In this document: positions 17,816 through 27,700 of the stretch, piece after piece | Numbering within the stretch: the stretch's first letter is position 1 | Layout of the letters: each line of letters begins with the position of its first letter | Source: Paenibacillus silvestris | Lineage (GTDB): Bacteria; Bacillota; Bacilli; Paenibacillales; NBRC-103111 | NCBI RefSeq assembly: GCF_009882985.1 | Contig: NZ_WTUZ01000040.1 | Coordinates: forward strand, 744,001 to 808,000 | Length of the DNA: 64,000 bases | Reading direction: 5' to 3' | Translations under genes and position numbers: made by a program | The notes under the pieces: generated by a model | What the model saw: the letters and a program-made list of their open reading frames with translations, nothing else | The model's database searches: none | Told to the model about the DNA's origin: nothing

Positions 17816-20800
17816 TTATTGGCCTAGAATCATTCGTGCTACAACCGCCAAGTCAGCTATATCAATTTTCCCATCATTCGTGAGATCTGCTTTCTTATAC
17901 AGCTGCCAGTTCGGATCATCAGATGTTTTGCCATAATACGCTGCCATCATAGCCAAATCACCAATACTGAAGTTATTATCTCCGTTTAAGTCACCCGGTG
18001 TTTGCGTATTCACGGATGCCCGGAATACTTGGAGCGCTGCATTCAACTCGGCGGAAGCCTGATCCACTTGGCTCTGACTTGCTGCCGCGTTATCGGCTAC
18101 AGCTTTGGCAAGAACGATTGCGGCTTGTAAAACAGCCTTCGAACCTACCGGGTATTGGCCGACACTTGTGCCTTCTACCGCGGCGTCATGCGCTGCTTGA
18201 GCTTGCGCAATAATTTCATGGAGACCGGCTTTGTCTACACTGTTGATTAGAATAGGATGTACAACGCCAGCAACATGGACTTCGACCCCATCACCGTCTG
18301 AAATAATGATACTAGACAGCGAGATAGCTGTGGATACAGGTAACGCAGAAGCTTTGGCTTTCCATTGCAGGTTAATCAAGCCGTTCGCAAGAGGATCTTT
18401 ATCCGCTCCTATTCTTGCAGCAAGGACACGGACTTGACCTGGTGTTTCCTTCGTAGTTACGAACAAGACATCATCTTGTCTGGATTTTGCGGAGATAAAC
18501 TCCACGGCTGCAGTGTCGTAGGTGAGAATCAAGTCATGCGCATATACATTTTGACTCACGCTGTGTAAATCATAAGTAAGATCAAAAGCTGCACCAGAAT
18601 TGACTTGATCAACACCGAATAAATACGCGATGTTTCCGGCAGGACTTTCTTTTATTGTAAAATCAATCGTATACGTCTTCTGTGTGGAGCGGTCTTCTGC
18701 TGTCACCACGATAGTCGCTTGGCCTGGCAATTTGTCAGCCTGAGTTACTGCCAACGTTGCATTCCCATCTACAGCTGTTGCTGCAACCGTCGGTACTTCG
18801 ACTACGCTTTGGGGCAGTTCCATCGTATAAGCCAGCGTGTTTGTGTTAAACCCGGGCAATGAATCTCCGTTAATTGTGATGCCGCTTAAGGATGCATCGT
18901 CATTTAAAGGTTCTTCGACGTCACCGAGTGCAATGACCGTAATGTTAAAAGATTTCGTGATGCTTGAAGTCCCCCTGCTAATCTTAGCCGTCAGCACGGC
19001 CGTTACATTCGGATCACCGTAGCAAGGGCGCACGACATTCCCATGGAAATCAATCACGCCCGGATCTGAGCTTGACCATGTGATCACCACTTCGGGCATC
19101 CCAGCTAGACTGCTCGGCAAAAGCAAATTGTTCACTACTGAATTTGTATTCCCCAAATGAAGCGCTGCTGCAGCCGACATCACGCTTTCCTCGTCAGCAC
19201 TTAATGCCTTGACCATAAAGGAAAATGCCTTAACCGCGCTATTTGCACCTTTGGTCAATGTGGCTGTCAGCAAGACACTAGCATCCGGCTGCCCCACTCC
19301 AGGCCGAGTAACTAGCCCGGTTTCACTTAGTGCAGCAGAGTTGGAGCTTACCCAGTTAATCTTCGAACCGAATCGTCCAATGCTTGGCAAGTACACATTG
19401 CTGGTCACCGTATTGTTGCTGCTAAGCGCAAGCTCCGCCTTATCAGCGGCTACATCCCCGCTATCTCCTTGAGCAACTACCGTTATTGTGAACGGTTTGT
19501 CTACCGAGACTCCTCCACTAGTAATCGTAGCTGTTAATGTCACCACAGCATTAGGTTGACCAGCGCCTGGTCGAGACACATGTCCGGCATCATCAATGAC
19601 AGCTGGATTGGATGAGTGCCATGTGATAGCCGATCGAAATGTGCCTTTTGTCGCCAGAATCAAATCATCAGCTACAGCGCTCGTATCTCCCAATTGAAGT
19701 GCGATTTGATCCAAGTCCACCGCTTCTGCGTCGTCCATCGGAAGTATTTTGATGAAGAAAACCTTCGTCGTGATCGAGTCACCCTTGATGAGTGTAGCCG
19801 TCAATTTCAACTCAGCGCTGGGCTCACCTTGAATAGGTCTGGCTGCAATGTGCCCCGTATCGCTCATAAGAAGCGGATTCGAGCTCTCCCATGTAATCCT
19901 GGTTTGCTGCTCGCCTTGCACAGGCAGATTCAAGTCATGTGAAACCCCGGACGTATCGCCTAAGCTAAGTGCTGCTTTCGCGGCATGAACAGCGAGAGTA
20001 TCCCTTTCTCCAACCGTCGAATTGTGATCAATGGTGATATCATCAACAGAACCGCGGAAAAACCCTTGCACTGTACCGCTCGAATCAAATCCGAACAAAA
20101 TTTTATCAATGACTTTCCCATTCGCTACTTCTCCAATGTTAGTCGTGATCATATTCCATTGATCTTCGAGGACAAAACCCCCTTTTCCTTGGGCATTCGG
20201 ATGCAGGACAATGCCATTCTGATCTTTAGCACCCAAATCGTGCAAATAAGTGCCATCCGTAAACAAGAGATCAAGTGCCACGTATTTGCTTGTTGTTCTA
20301 GTCAAAGTTGACAGAACATCGGACTCCTTCTCCGGAAACACCCAGTAAGATAAGGCAGTCGAAGCCTTAACGGGAATCTCCGTATCGAAGATTTGATTGT
20401 AGGCCGTGGATTGATCAGCATTCAAAGCATTTCCAGAAAACTGGAGAGCAGCAGCGCCATTGTGCGCGCCAGCTCCTTTTTTGGATTCCATCCCGCCGAT
20501 CCCGCAGCAAAACTCACCTATATTTTGCGTTAACGACAATATTCTGTACGTGTTAGCCGGACCTGTTGTGTCCGTTGGCGCGGCATCTTCCGATTCGAAG
20601 CCTGAATCAAAATCAATCCCCGCTTCATATTGATAATCGGATTCTCTCATCGCCAGTACATTCACAGAAAACTGCTTCGTTTGCGACGCAGAGCCTTTCT
20701 TCACCGTTGCAGTCAGGGTGAGCTGGGCATTCGGCTGGCCGAGATCCGGACGTTTCACAATTTTCCCCGTGTTGCTGAGTACGCCAGGATTCGAACTTTC

Positions 20801-21457
20801 CCATGCGATGGTTGTGCCTTTCCTAAACGTTGCTGGAAGTAGGACTCCTTTCGTTAAAGCCGTCGTATCTCCCAAGTCAAGCGCCGTAAGAGCAGTTGCA
20901 ACAGAAGTATTGTCATCAAGCTCCGCAGCATACAATTTCCAGTCTGCTAATTGCGTATTCGTCGACTCACCGTTGTTTGTCAGAATGAATAACCGGTAAT
21001 AGCCGTACTCATTTACTTTGCCATCTGCAATCGTATACTCTTTTGTTTGTAAACGTGCGCTGAAGGATTGATTGCTTTGCTCATCCAGCACGTTCCAGTT
21101 CGTGCCATCATTCGAACCTTCGATTCGCCAGTTCTTCGGGTCTCTTGTCGGCGCATCGTTGGCAGACACCATGGCATACTTTCTAATCGCTTGCGTGTCC
21201 CCAAAATTGAATTGCGCCTGCACCCAAACATTCGTTGTTTGTACAGCAAGCCATTTCGTATTGACATTATTATCGAATAATTTCACAGCTGTTTCACTCG
21301 GCTGGTTTTCTTTGCTGAATTTAACAGTCATATTGTTAGCTAGGGCGACGTTGATCAAATCTCCTGGGGCAGCTTGCACAGTTACAATTGGAAGCAGGCA
21401 GACCATCAATAAGCTGCAAATCAGAACATGCCAAATACTGAAAAGTCGTTTCGTCAT
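17816..21457 (-). CDS. Non-catalytic multidomain cohesin/dockerin protein (F5/8C, Ig-like repeats, FIVAR)
   Basis: A 1213-residue secreted protein with no recognisable catalytic domain. In order: signal peptide (1-30), F5/8 type C discoidin-like carbohydrate-binding domain (about 35-175), bacterial Ig-like repeat 1 (185-262), the roughly 200-residue unassigned module shared with the GH92 proteins (272-490), four more Ig-like repeats (497-830; pattern W-x-SSNP-x-V ... RP-x2-GQP), a cadherin-like beta-sandwich (840-920), a cohesin (925-1055), FIVAR (1065-1145) and a C-terminal dockerin with two Ca-binding repeats (DLNGDNNFSIGDLA and DLTNDGKIDIADLA). I chose the ATG at 21457: GGGGG lies upstream, a signal peptide starts there, and it forms an ATGA overlap with the GH92 stop. 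It is probably a binding and scaffolding component of the complex. Confidence 0.88.
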   Translation of the reverse strand: MTKRLFSIWHVLICSLLMVCLLPIVTVQAAPGDLINVALANNMTVKFSKENQPSETAVKLFDNNVNTKWLAVQTTNVWVQAQFNFGDTQAIRKYAMVSANDAPTRDPKNWRIEGSNDGTNWNVLDEQSNQSFSARLQTKEYTIADGKVNEYGYYRLFILTNNGESTNTQLADWKLYAAELDDNTSVATALTALDLGDTTALTKGVLLPATFRKGTTIAWESSNPGVLSNTGKIVKRPDLGQPNAQLTLTATVKKGSASQTKQFSVNVLAMRESDYQYEAGIDFDSGFESEDAAPTDTTGPANTYRILSLTQNIGEFCCGIGGMESKKGAGAHNGAAALQFSGNALNADQSTAYNQIFDTEIPVKASTALSYWVFPEKESDVLSTLTRTTSKYVALDLLFTDGTYLHDLGAKDQNGIVLHPNAQGKGGFVLEDQWNMITTNIGEVANGKVIDKILFGFDSSGTVQGFFRGSVDDITIDHNSTVGERDTLAVHAAKAALSLGDTSGVSHDLNLPVQGEQQTRITWESSNPLLMSDTGHIAARPIQGEPSAELKLTATLIKGDSITTKVFFIKILPMDDAEAVDLDQIALQLGDTSAVADDLILATKGTFRSAITWHSSNPAVIDDAGHVSRPGAGQPNAVVTLTATITSGGVSVDKPFTITVVAQGDSGDVAADKAELALSSNNTVTSNVYLPSIGRFGSKINWVSSNSAALSETGLVTRPGVGQPDASVLLTATLTKGANSAVKAFSFMVKALSADEESVMSAAAALHLGNTNSVVNNLLLPSSLAGMPEVVITWSSSDPGVIDFHGNVVRPCYGDPNVTAVLTAKISRGTSSITKSFNITVIALGDVEEPLNDDASLSGITINGDSLPGFNTNTLAYTMELPQSVVEVPTVAATAVDGNATLAVTQADKLPGQATIVVTAEDRSTQKTYTIDFTIKESPAGNIAYLFGVDQVNSGAAFDLTYDLHSVSQNVYAHDLILTYDTAAVEFISAKSRQDDVLFVTTKETPGQVRVLAARIGADKDPLANGLINLQWKAKASALPVSTAISLSSIIISDGDGVEVHVAGVVHPILINSVDKAGLHEIIAQAQAAHDAAVEGTSVGQYPVGSKAVLQAAIVLAKAVADNAAASQSQVDQASAELNAALQVFRASVNTQTPGDLNGDNNFSIGDLAMMAAYYGKTSDDPNWQLYKKADLTNDGKIDIADLAVVARMILGQ

Positions 21458-24400
21458 CTTCCAGAAACCCCCTTGTACCTGGCGATTGATTTGGGCATTG
21501 GGACAAGCTTCCACTGCTGTGCCAAGCTGCTAAATCCGGCAGTAGTTTCGGTAGCCGCAACTTTGGTGTTCAAGACGGAAGCTAATGACTGTGTACCGTC
21601 CGAATGGCTCGAATCTGGCGCCTTTTGAGCGGTATTGTTTAATGGTGCGTAATGTGTACAAGCAACTGCGACTTGAGCGGCGAAATCTCCCGTGGAAGTC
21701 GGCGCTAGCGGATCTGGCGGAGTCGTGCCCCAGCTTGTATTTGGCGTTGTGCCAAGGGTAAAGTCAAGAACAGCACCATCCTTGATGTAATCATATGGCA
21801 GCCAGGTGCTGTCATAGTTATGGCCGTTCAGTTTAAGATCCTGGATATATTTCGCTTCTTCCGATGCCTGATTACCGATCAGTCTGATTTGTTTGCAATC
21901 GCTTAAATGAATGATTGTTTCTTCGAACAGTGGGGCGTGCATCGAAAAGCCGCCAATGCCTGGAATCGAAGGGTACAATCCGAGTGCTGCCAAAACAAAC
22001 CACGCAGAGCCAGCTCCCAAATCATTGTTGCCGATCAGACCCGCAGGTCCATCATGGAACAGCTCAAACATGCCCTTGCGCACGATTTCCTGGGTTTTCC
22101 AAGGCTGCCCGGCAAAGTTGTAAGCCCAAGGAATACCATAGCTTGGTTGGTTACCCAGAAAGGAGTACGGCTCTGTCGAGCCAGCGTTCAATTTCTGGAA
22201 AAAGAAATCGAGCCGTGTTCTTGCTGCCTCCAAACCACCCATTTTCTCAAACAATCCCTTGTAGTCAAAAGGAAGTACCCACGTGTATTGCGCTGAGTTA
22301 GCTTCTTGGAAGCCATGCTCACTAGCCGGATTAAAGTTGCTTTCGAAATTTCCGTTCGCCAGTCGCGGTTGAAGATAGCCGTCTTTGAACGAAAGCTTCC
22401 AGCTCTGCGACCGGTTCGAATACGTATTATATTTCTCCTCATCGCCTAACGCTTTGGCAAACTGAGCGATCGCAAAGTCCGCATTATTATATTCCGGAAT
22501 ATATCCAGTCACCCATCCGCCTCTTTCAATGGGAATGTAGCCCAGCTGTAAATAGTCAGCCAGATTAAATCGTCCATTTAAGCTAGATGGCGTCGATGCA
22601 TGAAAGTCCAAGACCTTCAATGCTTCTTGTAAATCAAAATTTCTTGCTCCGAATGCGTACATGTTGGAGATTGTAATCGAAGCGGGATCCCCATTCATCA
22701 CATTCGTTTCAGAATTGGCAATACTCCACTTCGGTAAAAAGCCGCTTCTGCTTTTCGCATCATCGACGAAGGATTGCGCGATATCTGAGCCTATATCCGG
22801 ATACAGAAGTCCGATTAACTGCATCTGTGTTCGATATACGTCCCATCCGGAAAAAGTCGAATAGTGGGTATATTTTCCACCCGTATTATACACCTTCTGA
22901 TCAAACCCTCTATAATCGCCGTTGACATCGCTGAACACGTTCGGGTGAATCAAAGAATGATACAGAAAAGAGTAAAGCATCCGTTTATGCTTCTCAGTCC
23001 CGCCAGTGACCTCAATCTTGCTGAGCGCCATTTTCCATTTGGCCTGCGCTGTTTGTTTGACAGATTCGAAGTTCCAGCCTGGATTCTCTGTTTTCAAATT
23101 CAGCTTGGCATGCTCCATGTCGGTATAGGATATTGCAACTTTGACATAAACCTCTTTTTGATCGGAAGTATCAAACCTGACATACCCGCCTACCTTCCGG
23201 TTGCCCGGAATTTCCGATTGTTCGAATGCCTTATCTTTCGTAATTTGAGAGCCTTTGTACGTACCTACCTCTGTGAACGGTTGACTGAACTCTGCAGCAA
23301 AATAGACGGTGTAGTTGTTCGTATTTTCAGCTAACGTGCCGCTCCCTTTGGTGCCGCAAAATCCGCCAGCATTCACATATCCGGTGACCATGCTGCTATT
23401 TTTATCAATTTGGATATTGGCATCCCTAACACCCGTGCCGTTAATACCCGTATTAATCAGCATCATCGCCTGCGTGGAGGCCGGATAGGTGAATCTGCCG
23501 ATACTCGTTCTCTCCGTTGCTGTAAACTCCGATCTTATGTTGTATTTATCCAACAAAACGCTATAATAACCGGGAATTGCGATTTCATTTTCACGTTGAA
23601 AAGGGGAGGCATAGTCCTCGAAATGCGTGGCTGGAGATTTCCCCATTTTGCCTACGACAGGTAGAAAAGGGATGTTCTGCGCAATATCGCAGCCAGGTCC
23701 GTCGATATGCGTCAGACTGAATCCTGCGATTGATTTGCGATCATAATCATAGCCTGAGCCCAATGGCGATTTGCCAGAACCAAGGTCGTTGTAACCAGTG
23801 TCTGGACTCCATTGGATCATACCGAAGGGCACTACCGCACCAGGAAATGTGTTTCCCCGATTGCCGCCGAAGCCGACGATATCCAGCTTATTGTTTTGTG
23901 ATCCCAGCAACGGATTGGCATAGACTGACGGATCGAATTCAGAGTTTCTAATTTGAATGTCATCGATAAACCCGCGATATGTCCCTGCTTGACCACTCTG
24001 TTCGTATGAAACGAGGATGCGTTTAATCGTTTTCCCCGCTGCAGCTGAACCAACATTCGAAGTAATAAAATTCCATGTGTCTAACGCTAATTGATTGCCT
24101 TTGCCTTGTTCTTCGGGGCTCATTACAATCCCATGCTGGTCTACTGCTTGATAACTGTGCAGGTAAGTCCCATCTTCAAAAGCAAGATCTACAGCCACAT
24201 AGGTACTGTTCTTCCCATGATTTTGGTCCGTACCGTTCAACGTTGTGCGGCTTTGAGGATAAATCCAATAGGACAACGTGGTATTGGATTTAACAGGAAT
24301 GTTGACTTCAAACATTTTATTATAAGCATAAGCCGATTTAGTGCCAGTTGTTTTACCCGCAAAGAGCAAAGCTTTTTTACCAGATTGGTGCAATTCGCTG

Positions 24401-24615
24401 GAAATTTTGGATTCCGCTTGACTCACCTGACTGTTCGCTTCGCTTTCATCTTCCCAATTCGGTTGTACAGCCTCTTTGCTTTCAAATCCTGCATAGAAGC
24501 TTGGTGCTGCAGCTTCCGCAGATTGTTCAAATGTTGGCGAGATGAACAAAATACTCCACAGCAGCACAAAACATAGCACAAGACAACACGATTTCCTGAG
24601 CGTCTTTCTTATCAT
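21454..24615 (-). CDS. Secreted GH92 alpha-mannosidase without dockerin
   Basis: A 1053-residue secreted exo-alpha-mannosidase-like protein. Signal peptide (about 1-35), a copy of the unassigned ~200-residue module (38-235), then the two-domain GH92 catalytic region (about 245-985; starts DIVGFGGNRGNTFPGA, with SGWDVYRT, QEANSAQYTW carrying the expected acid Glu, and GNNDLGAGSAW). GH92 enzymes are Ca-dependent inverting alpha-mannosidases. The tail of about 70 Ala/Ser/Thr-rich residues matches nothing I know, and there is no cohesin or dockerin. The ATG at 24615 has GGAGGTG upstream; the frame extends five codons further to a TTG within that site. The stop overlaps the next start (ATGA), so the enzyme is made together with the cohesin/dockerin protein downstream. 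Confidence 0.9.
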   Translation of the reverse strand: MIRKTLRKSCCLVLCFVLLWSILFISPTFEQSAEAAAPSFYAGFESKEAVQPNWEDESEANSQVSQAESKISSELHQSGKKALLFAGKTTGTKSAYAYNKMFEVNIPVKSNTTLSYWIYPQSRTTLNGTDQNHGKNSTYVAVDLAFEDGTYLHSYQAVDQHGIVMSPEEQGKGNQLALDTWNFITSNVGSAAAGKTIKRILVSYEQSGQAGTYRGFIDDIQIRNSEFDPSVYANPLLGSQNNKLDIVGFGGNRGNTFPGAVVPFGMIQWSPDTGYNDLGSGKSPLGSGYDYDRKSIAGFSLTHIDGPGCDIAQNIPFLPVVGKMGKSPATHFEDYASPFQRENEIAIPGYYSVLLDKYNIRSEFTATERTSIGRFTYPASTQAMMLINTGINGTGVRDANIQIDKNSSMVTGYVNAGGFCGTKGSGTLAENTNNYTVYFAAEFSQPFTEVGTYKGSQITKDKAFEQSEIPGNRKVGGYVRFDTSDQKEVYVKVAISYTDMEHAKLNLKTENPGWNFESVKQTAQAKWKMALSKIEVTGGTEKHKRMLYSFLYHSLIHPNVFSDVNGDYRGFDQKVYNTGGKYTHYSTFSGWDVYRTQMQLIGLLYPDIGSDIAQSFVDDAKSRSGFLPKWSIANSETNVMNGDPASITISNMYAFGARNFDLQEALKVLDFHASTPSSLNGRFNLADYLQLGYIPIERGGWVTGYIPEYNNADFAIAQFAKALGDEEKYNTYSNRSQSWKLSFKDGYLQPRLANGNFESNFNPASEHGFQEANSAQYTWVLPFDYKGLFEKMGGLEAARTRLDFFFQKLNAGSTEPYSFLGNQPSYGIPWAYNFAGQPWKTQEIVRKGMFELFHDGPAGLIGNNDLGAGSAWFVLAALGLYPSIPGIGGFSMHAPLFEETIIHLSDCKQIRLIGNQASEEAKYIQDLKLNGHNYDSTWLPYDYIKDGAVLDFTLGTTPNTSWGTTPPDPLAPTSTGDFAAQVAVACTHYAPLNNTAQKAPDSSHSDGTQSLASVLNTKVAATETTAGFSSLAQQWKLVPMPKSIARYKGVSGR

Positions 24616-24651
24616 TGCGATCACCTCCAAGTTTTTTCCATGTGACCATGT

Positions 24652-24694
24652 GAAAAATCGGGAGGAAGACGATTGCCGCCCGCCATCCTCCCGA
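24652..24694 (-). terminator. Intra-operon terminator/attenuator hairpin
   Basis: On the minus strand CGGGAGGA ... TCCTCCCG with a GC-rich inner loop is followed by ATTTTT. It lies between the large GH92 gene and the second GH92 gene and may lower expression of the distal genes. Confidence 0.6.
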
Positions 24695-24704
24695 CATGTA
24701 GCTA

Positions 24705-27700
24705 TTAATTCAATATTTTACTTGCCATGATCGCAAGATCGGCGATATCGATGTAGCCATCACCGCTTAAATCCGCTTTTTTGTACAGGTTCCAATTAAC
24801 ATCTGTGGAATCCTTTCCATAATACGAAGCCACAATGGCCAAGTCACCTATGGTAAACTTATCGTCACCATTCATATCCTCAGGCATGCGGGTATTCACG
24901 GATGCAAGGAAGCCTTGCAGAGCCGCACTCAGTTCAGTCACAGTTCCATCTACTTGAGCTTGCGTAGATGCTGGGTCACTTGCGATCTGACTGGCAACGT
25001 CAATTGCCGCTTGCAGAAGTGCTTTAGCGCCAGCAGGATATTGGCCGGTTTTGGTGCCTTCTACGGCTGCATCATGCTTAGCTTGTGCATCTGCAATCAA
25101 GGCATTAAGCGCTGCTTTATCAACAGTGCTATTAATTGCATTCTTGAACGTTTGCAAAGCTGTGTTCAACTGAGCTCTCGCTTGATCTACTTCATCCTGT
25201 GTAGCTTGTAGATTCACTGAAGCTGCTTTCGCCGTATCAATAGCCGCTTGCAGAATAGCTTTGGAACCTACCGGATATTGGCCGTATTTAGTTCCTTCCA
25301 CAGCAGCATCATGTACCGCTTGCGCTTCCGTGATCAGGCTGTTCAGTGCTGTTTTATCCACAGCTTTAATGCTTATCGTTTTCGAAACGCCTGGCATTTC
25401 CGTCTCTTTACCTTCTCCATCAGCAACAACAAGCTGGGATACAGCGACTGTGCCGGTTGCGCCATTGTCCGATGTCTTCGCTTTGAATTGAAGCGTCAAC
25501 AGGGCACCGTTTGGCTGGGAAGCACTCGCGCCGACATGAACGGCAAGGTATCGGCTTTGACCAGGAGCTAATTTCTCATCCACGATAACGAAATCGTCTT
25601 TCTTCACCGACTTACCAGAAATCAATTCGAAGAGGTCCGAATTATAAGTAAACGTGATATCTTGACCATAGACGCTTTGTGTCACTCCGCCTAATCCATA
25701 TGTCAAATCAAACGTTTGACCGGCTGAAACGGCTGAGCTGCCGGATATGAATGCACTTGGCTCACTCTTGCCATGTTCGATGGAAATATCATCGAAATAA
25801 CCGCGTGAATATCCCGTTTTACCCGTTGCATTAAAGGAAATGAGAATTTTATCTACCCTTTTACCGGCTGCCACCGCTCCAATATTGGATGTAACAAAAT
25901 TCCATTGATCGGAAACAAGTTTACCGCCATTTCCTTGTGTCAGCGGACTAACACCGACACCATTTTGATCGACGGCACCCAGATTGTGCAAGTACGTACC
26001 ATCCGTGAACAGTAGGTCAACTGCATAATGCTGACTTGTTGTTCTGGTATTGCCAGGCAATACGGTTCCTGCACTGCCTTCTGGATTAATCCAGTAAGAA
26101 AGCACTGTGGACGGTTTAATGTCAAAATCAGCATCAAACATTTGATTATAAGCATAGTTCTCTACGGCACTTGTCGCATTACCGGAATACAGGATCGCAC
26201 TTGTGCTGTTATTTCGTCCTGGTGTGCCGGCCTTCGTTTCAACACCGCCAATTCCACAGCAGAACTCGCCTATGTTCTTCGACTCGATCGTACGGTTATC
26301 CCAAGCCGGCATAACATCGCCTGCTTCAAGCCCTGTTTTGAAATCAGTGCCAGCTTCATAGCTTAAATCCGTTTCATTTAGAGCAAGCACGGTAACCGTG
26401 ATGACCTTCGTCGCGCTTACGCTGCCTCTATTCACTGTTGCCGTCAACGTTAGGCTTACATTCGGCTGTCCAAAATCAGGACGCTTGATGATTTTCCCTT
26501 CGTTAGAGAGGATGGCTGGGTTGGAGCTTACCCATGTAATGGTTGTGCCAAACTCAAAGTTGCCGCTAGGTAACGTCAGCTTCTTAGTCACAGCGCTCGT
26601 GTTGCCTAAATCCAAGCCTTTAACTGTCTCTGCTACCGCAGTTTCATCGTTGACAGGTGGAGTCGGATAACCCAAGAGCTCGATTTCAGCTAATGAAGTG
26701 GAGACCGCTCCGGAATTCTCTGTAACCTCTAATCGGTAGAATTCGTATTTCCCTGGCGTTTGGATAGCAAAAGGCCGGGTATACGAACGCCATGCAAAAG
26801 TTTCATTCGTTCTTTGATCCAATACAGTCCAATTCTGGCCGTCATTCGAACCTTTCAGCATCCAACTTTTCGCGTCGCCGTCTGTATTGCCTGAAGTCAA
26901 GGTATACATGGCGGCCTGCTTTTTCGAGCCGAGGAATTGATACTGAATCCATGGCGTCGCGCTGTTTAAAGTAGCTCGGGTGTTCGAGCTATTATCGAAC
27001 AAGTTACCAATTGTGGAGCTATTCGTACTGTCAGTCACTTTCGCAAATCCTTGAGCAACCAATTTATCGGTCAAATCTTTCAGTGGAGCAGGTACATCTG
27101 AACCCTGGGTAATGGATGTTGGCACGTCATGATCGCCGCTTCCCCAAGTTGAAGGTGCAGGTCCCATCTCGAAGTCAAGCGTAGCTCCTGCTGTAATTAC
27201 AGCATGCGGAATCGATGTTTGCGTGTATGCTTCGCCATTGACTTTCAGGCTTTGAACGTACTTGTTCTCTTTGCTGTTATTTGGCGCATTGACAACGAGT
27301 TTTTTTCCATTATCAAGTTGAATCGTTATTTTTTTGAACAGTGGTGCGCCAATGGCGTATTCAGGACTACCCATTTTAAGCGGATAGAAGCCTAACGCTC
27401 CGAAAATGTACCATGCGGACATCTCGCCGTTGTCCTCATCGCCTGCATACCCTTGGCCGATTTGACTGCCTAGGTACAGCCGGTCTAACGCTTCGCGAAC
27501 TTTCTCCTGTGTTTTCCAAGGCTGCCCTGTGTAGTTATACATGTACATAATATGGTGTGACGGTTGATTGCTGTGTCCATACTGACCCATTCTGACATCT
27601 CTGGCTTCTGTCATCTCATGAATGACACCGCCATAGGAACCGGCATTGGAGCTGGAAGCAGGTTCCGGAATGCTGAAGAATTGATCCAATTTCTCAGCCA

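Noticed and set aside
21400-21560. Possible frameshift joining the second GH92 gene to the cohesin/dockerin gene
   Set aside because: The downstream gene has its own signal peptide, start codon and ATGA overlap, so two coupled genes explain the sequence better than a broken single gene.
24905-25380. Tandem DNA repeat in the FIVAR-coding region
   Set aside because: It is the coding sequence of two related FIVAR modules in the 1968-residue protein, not a separate element.
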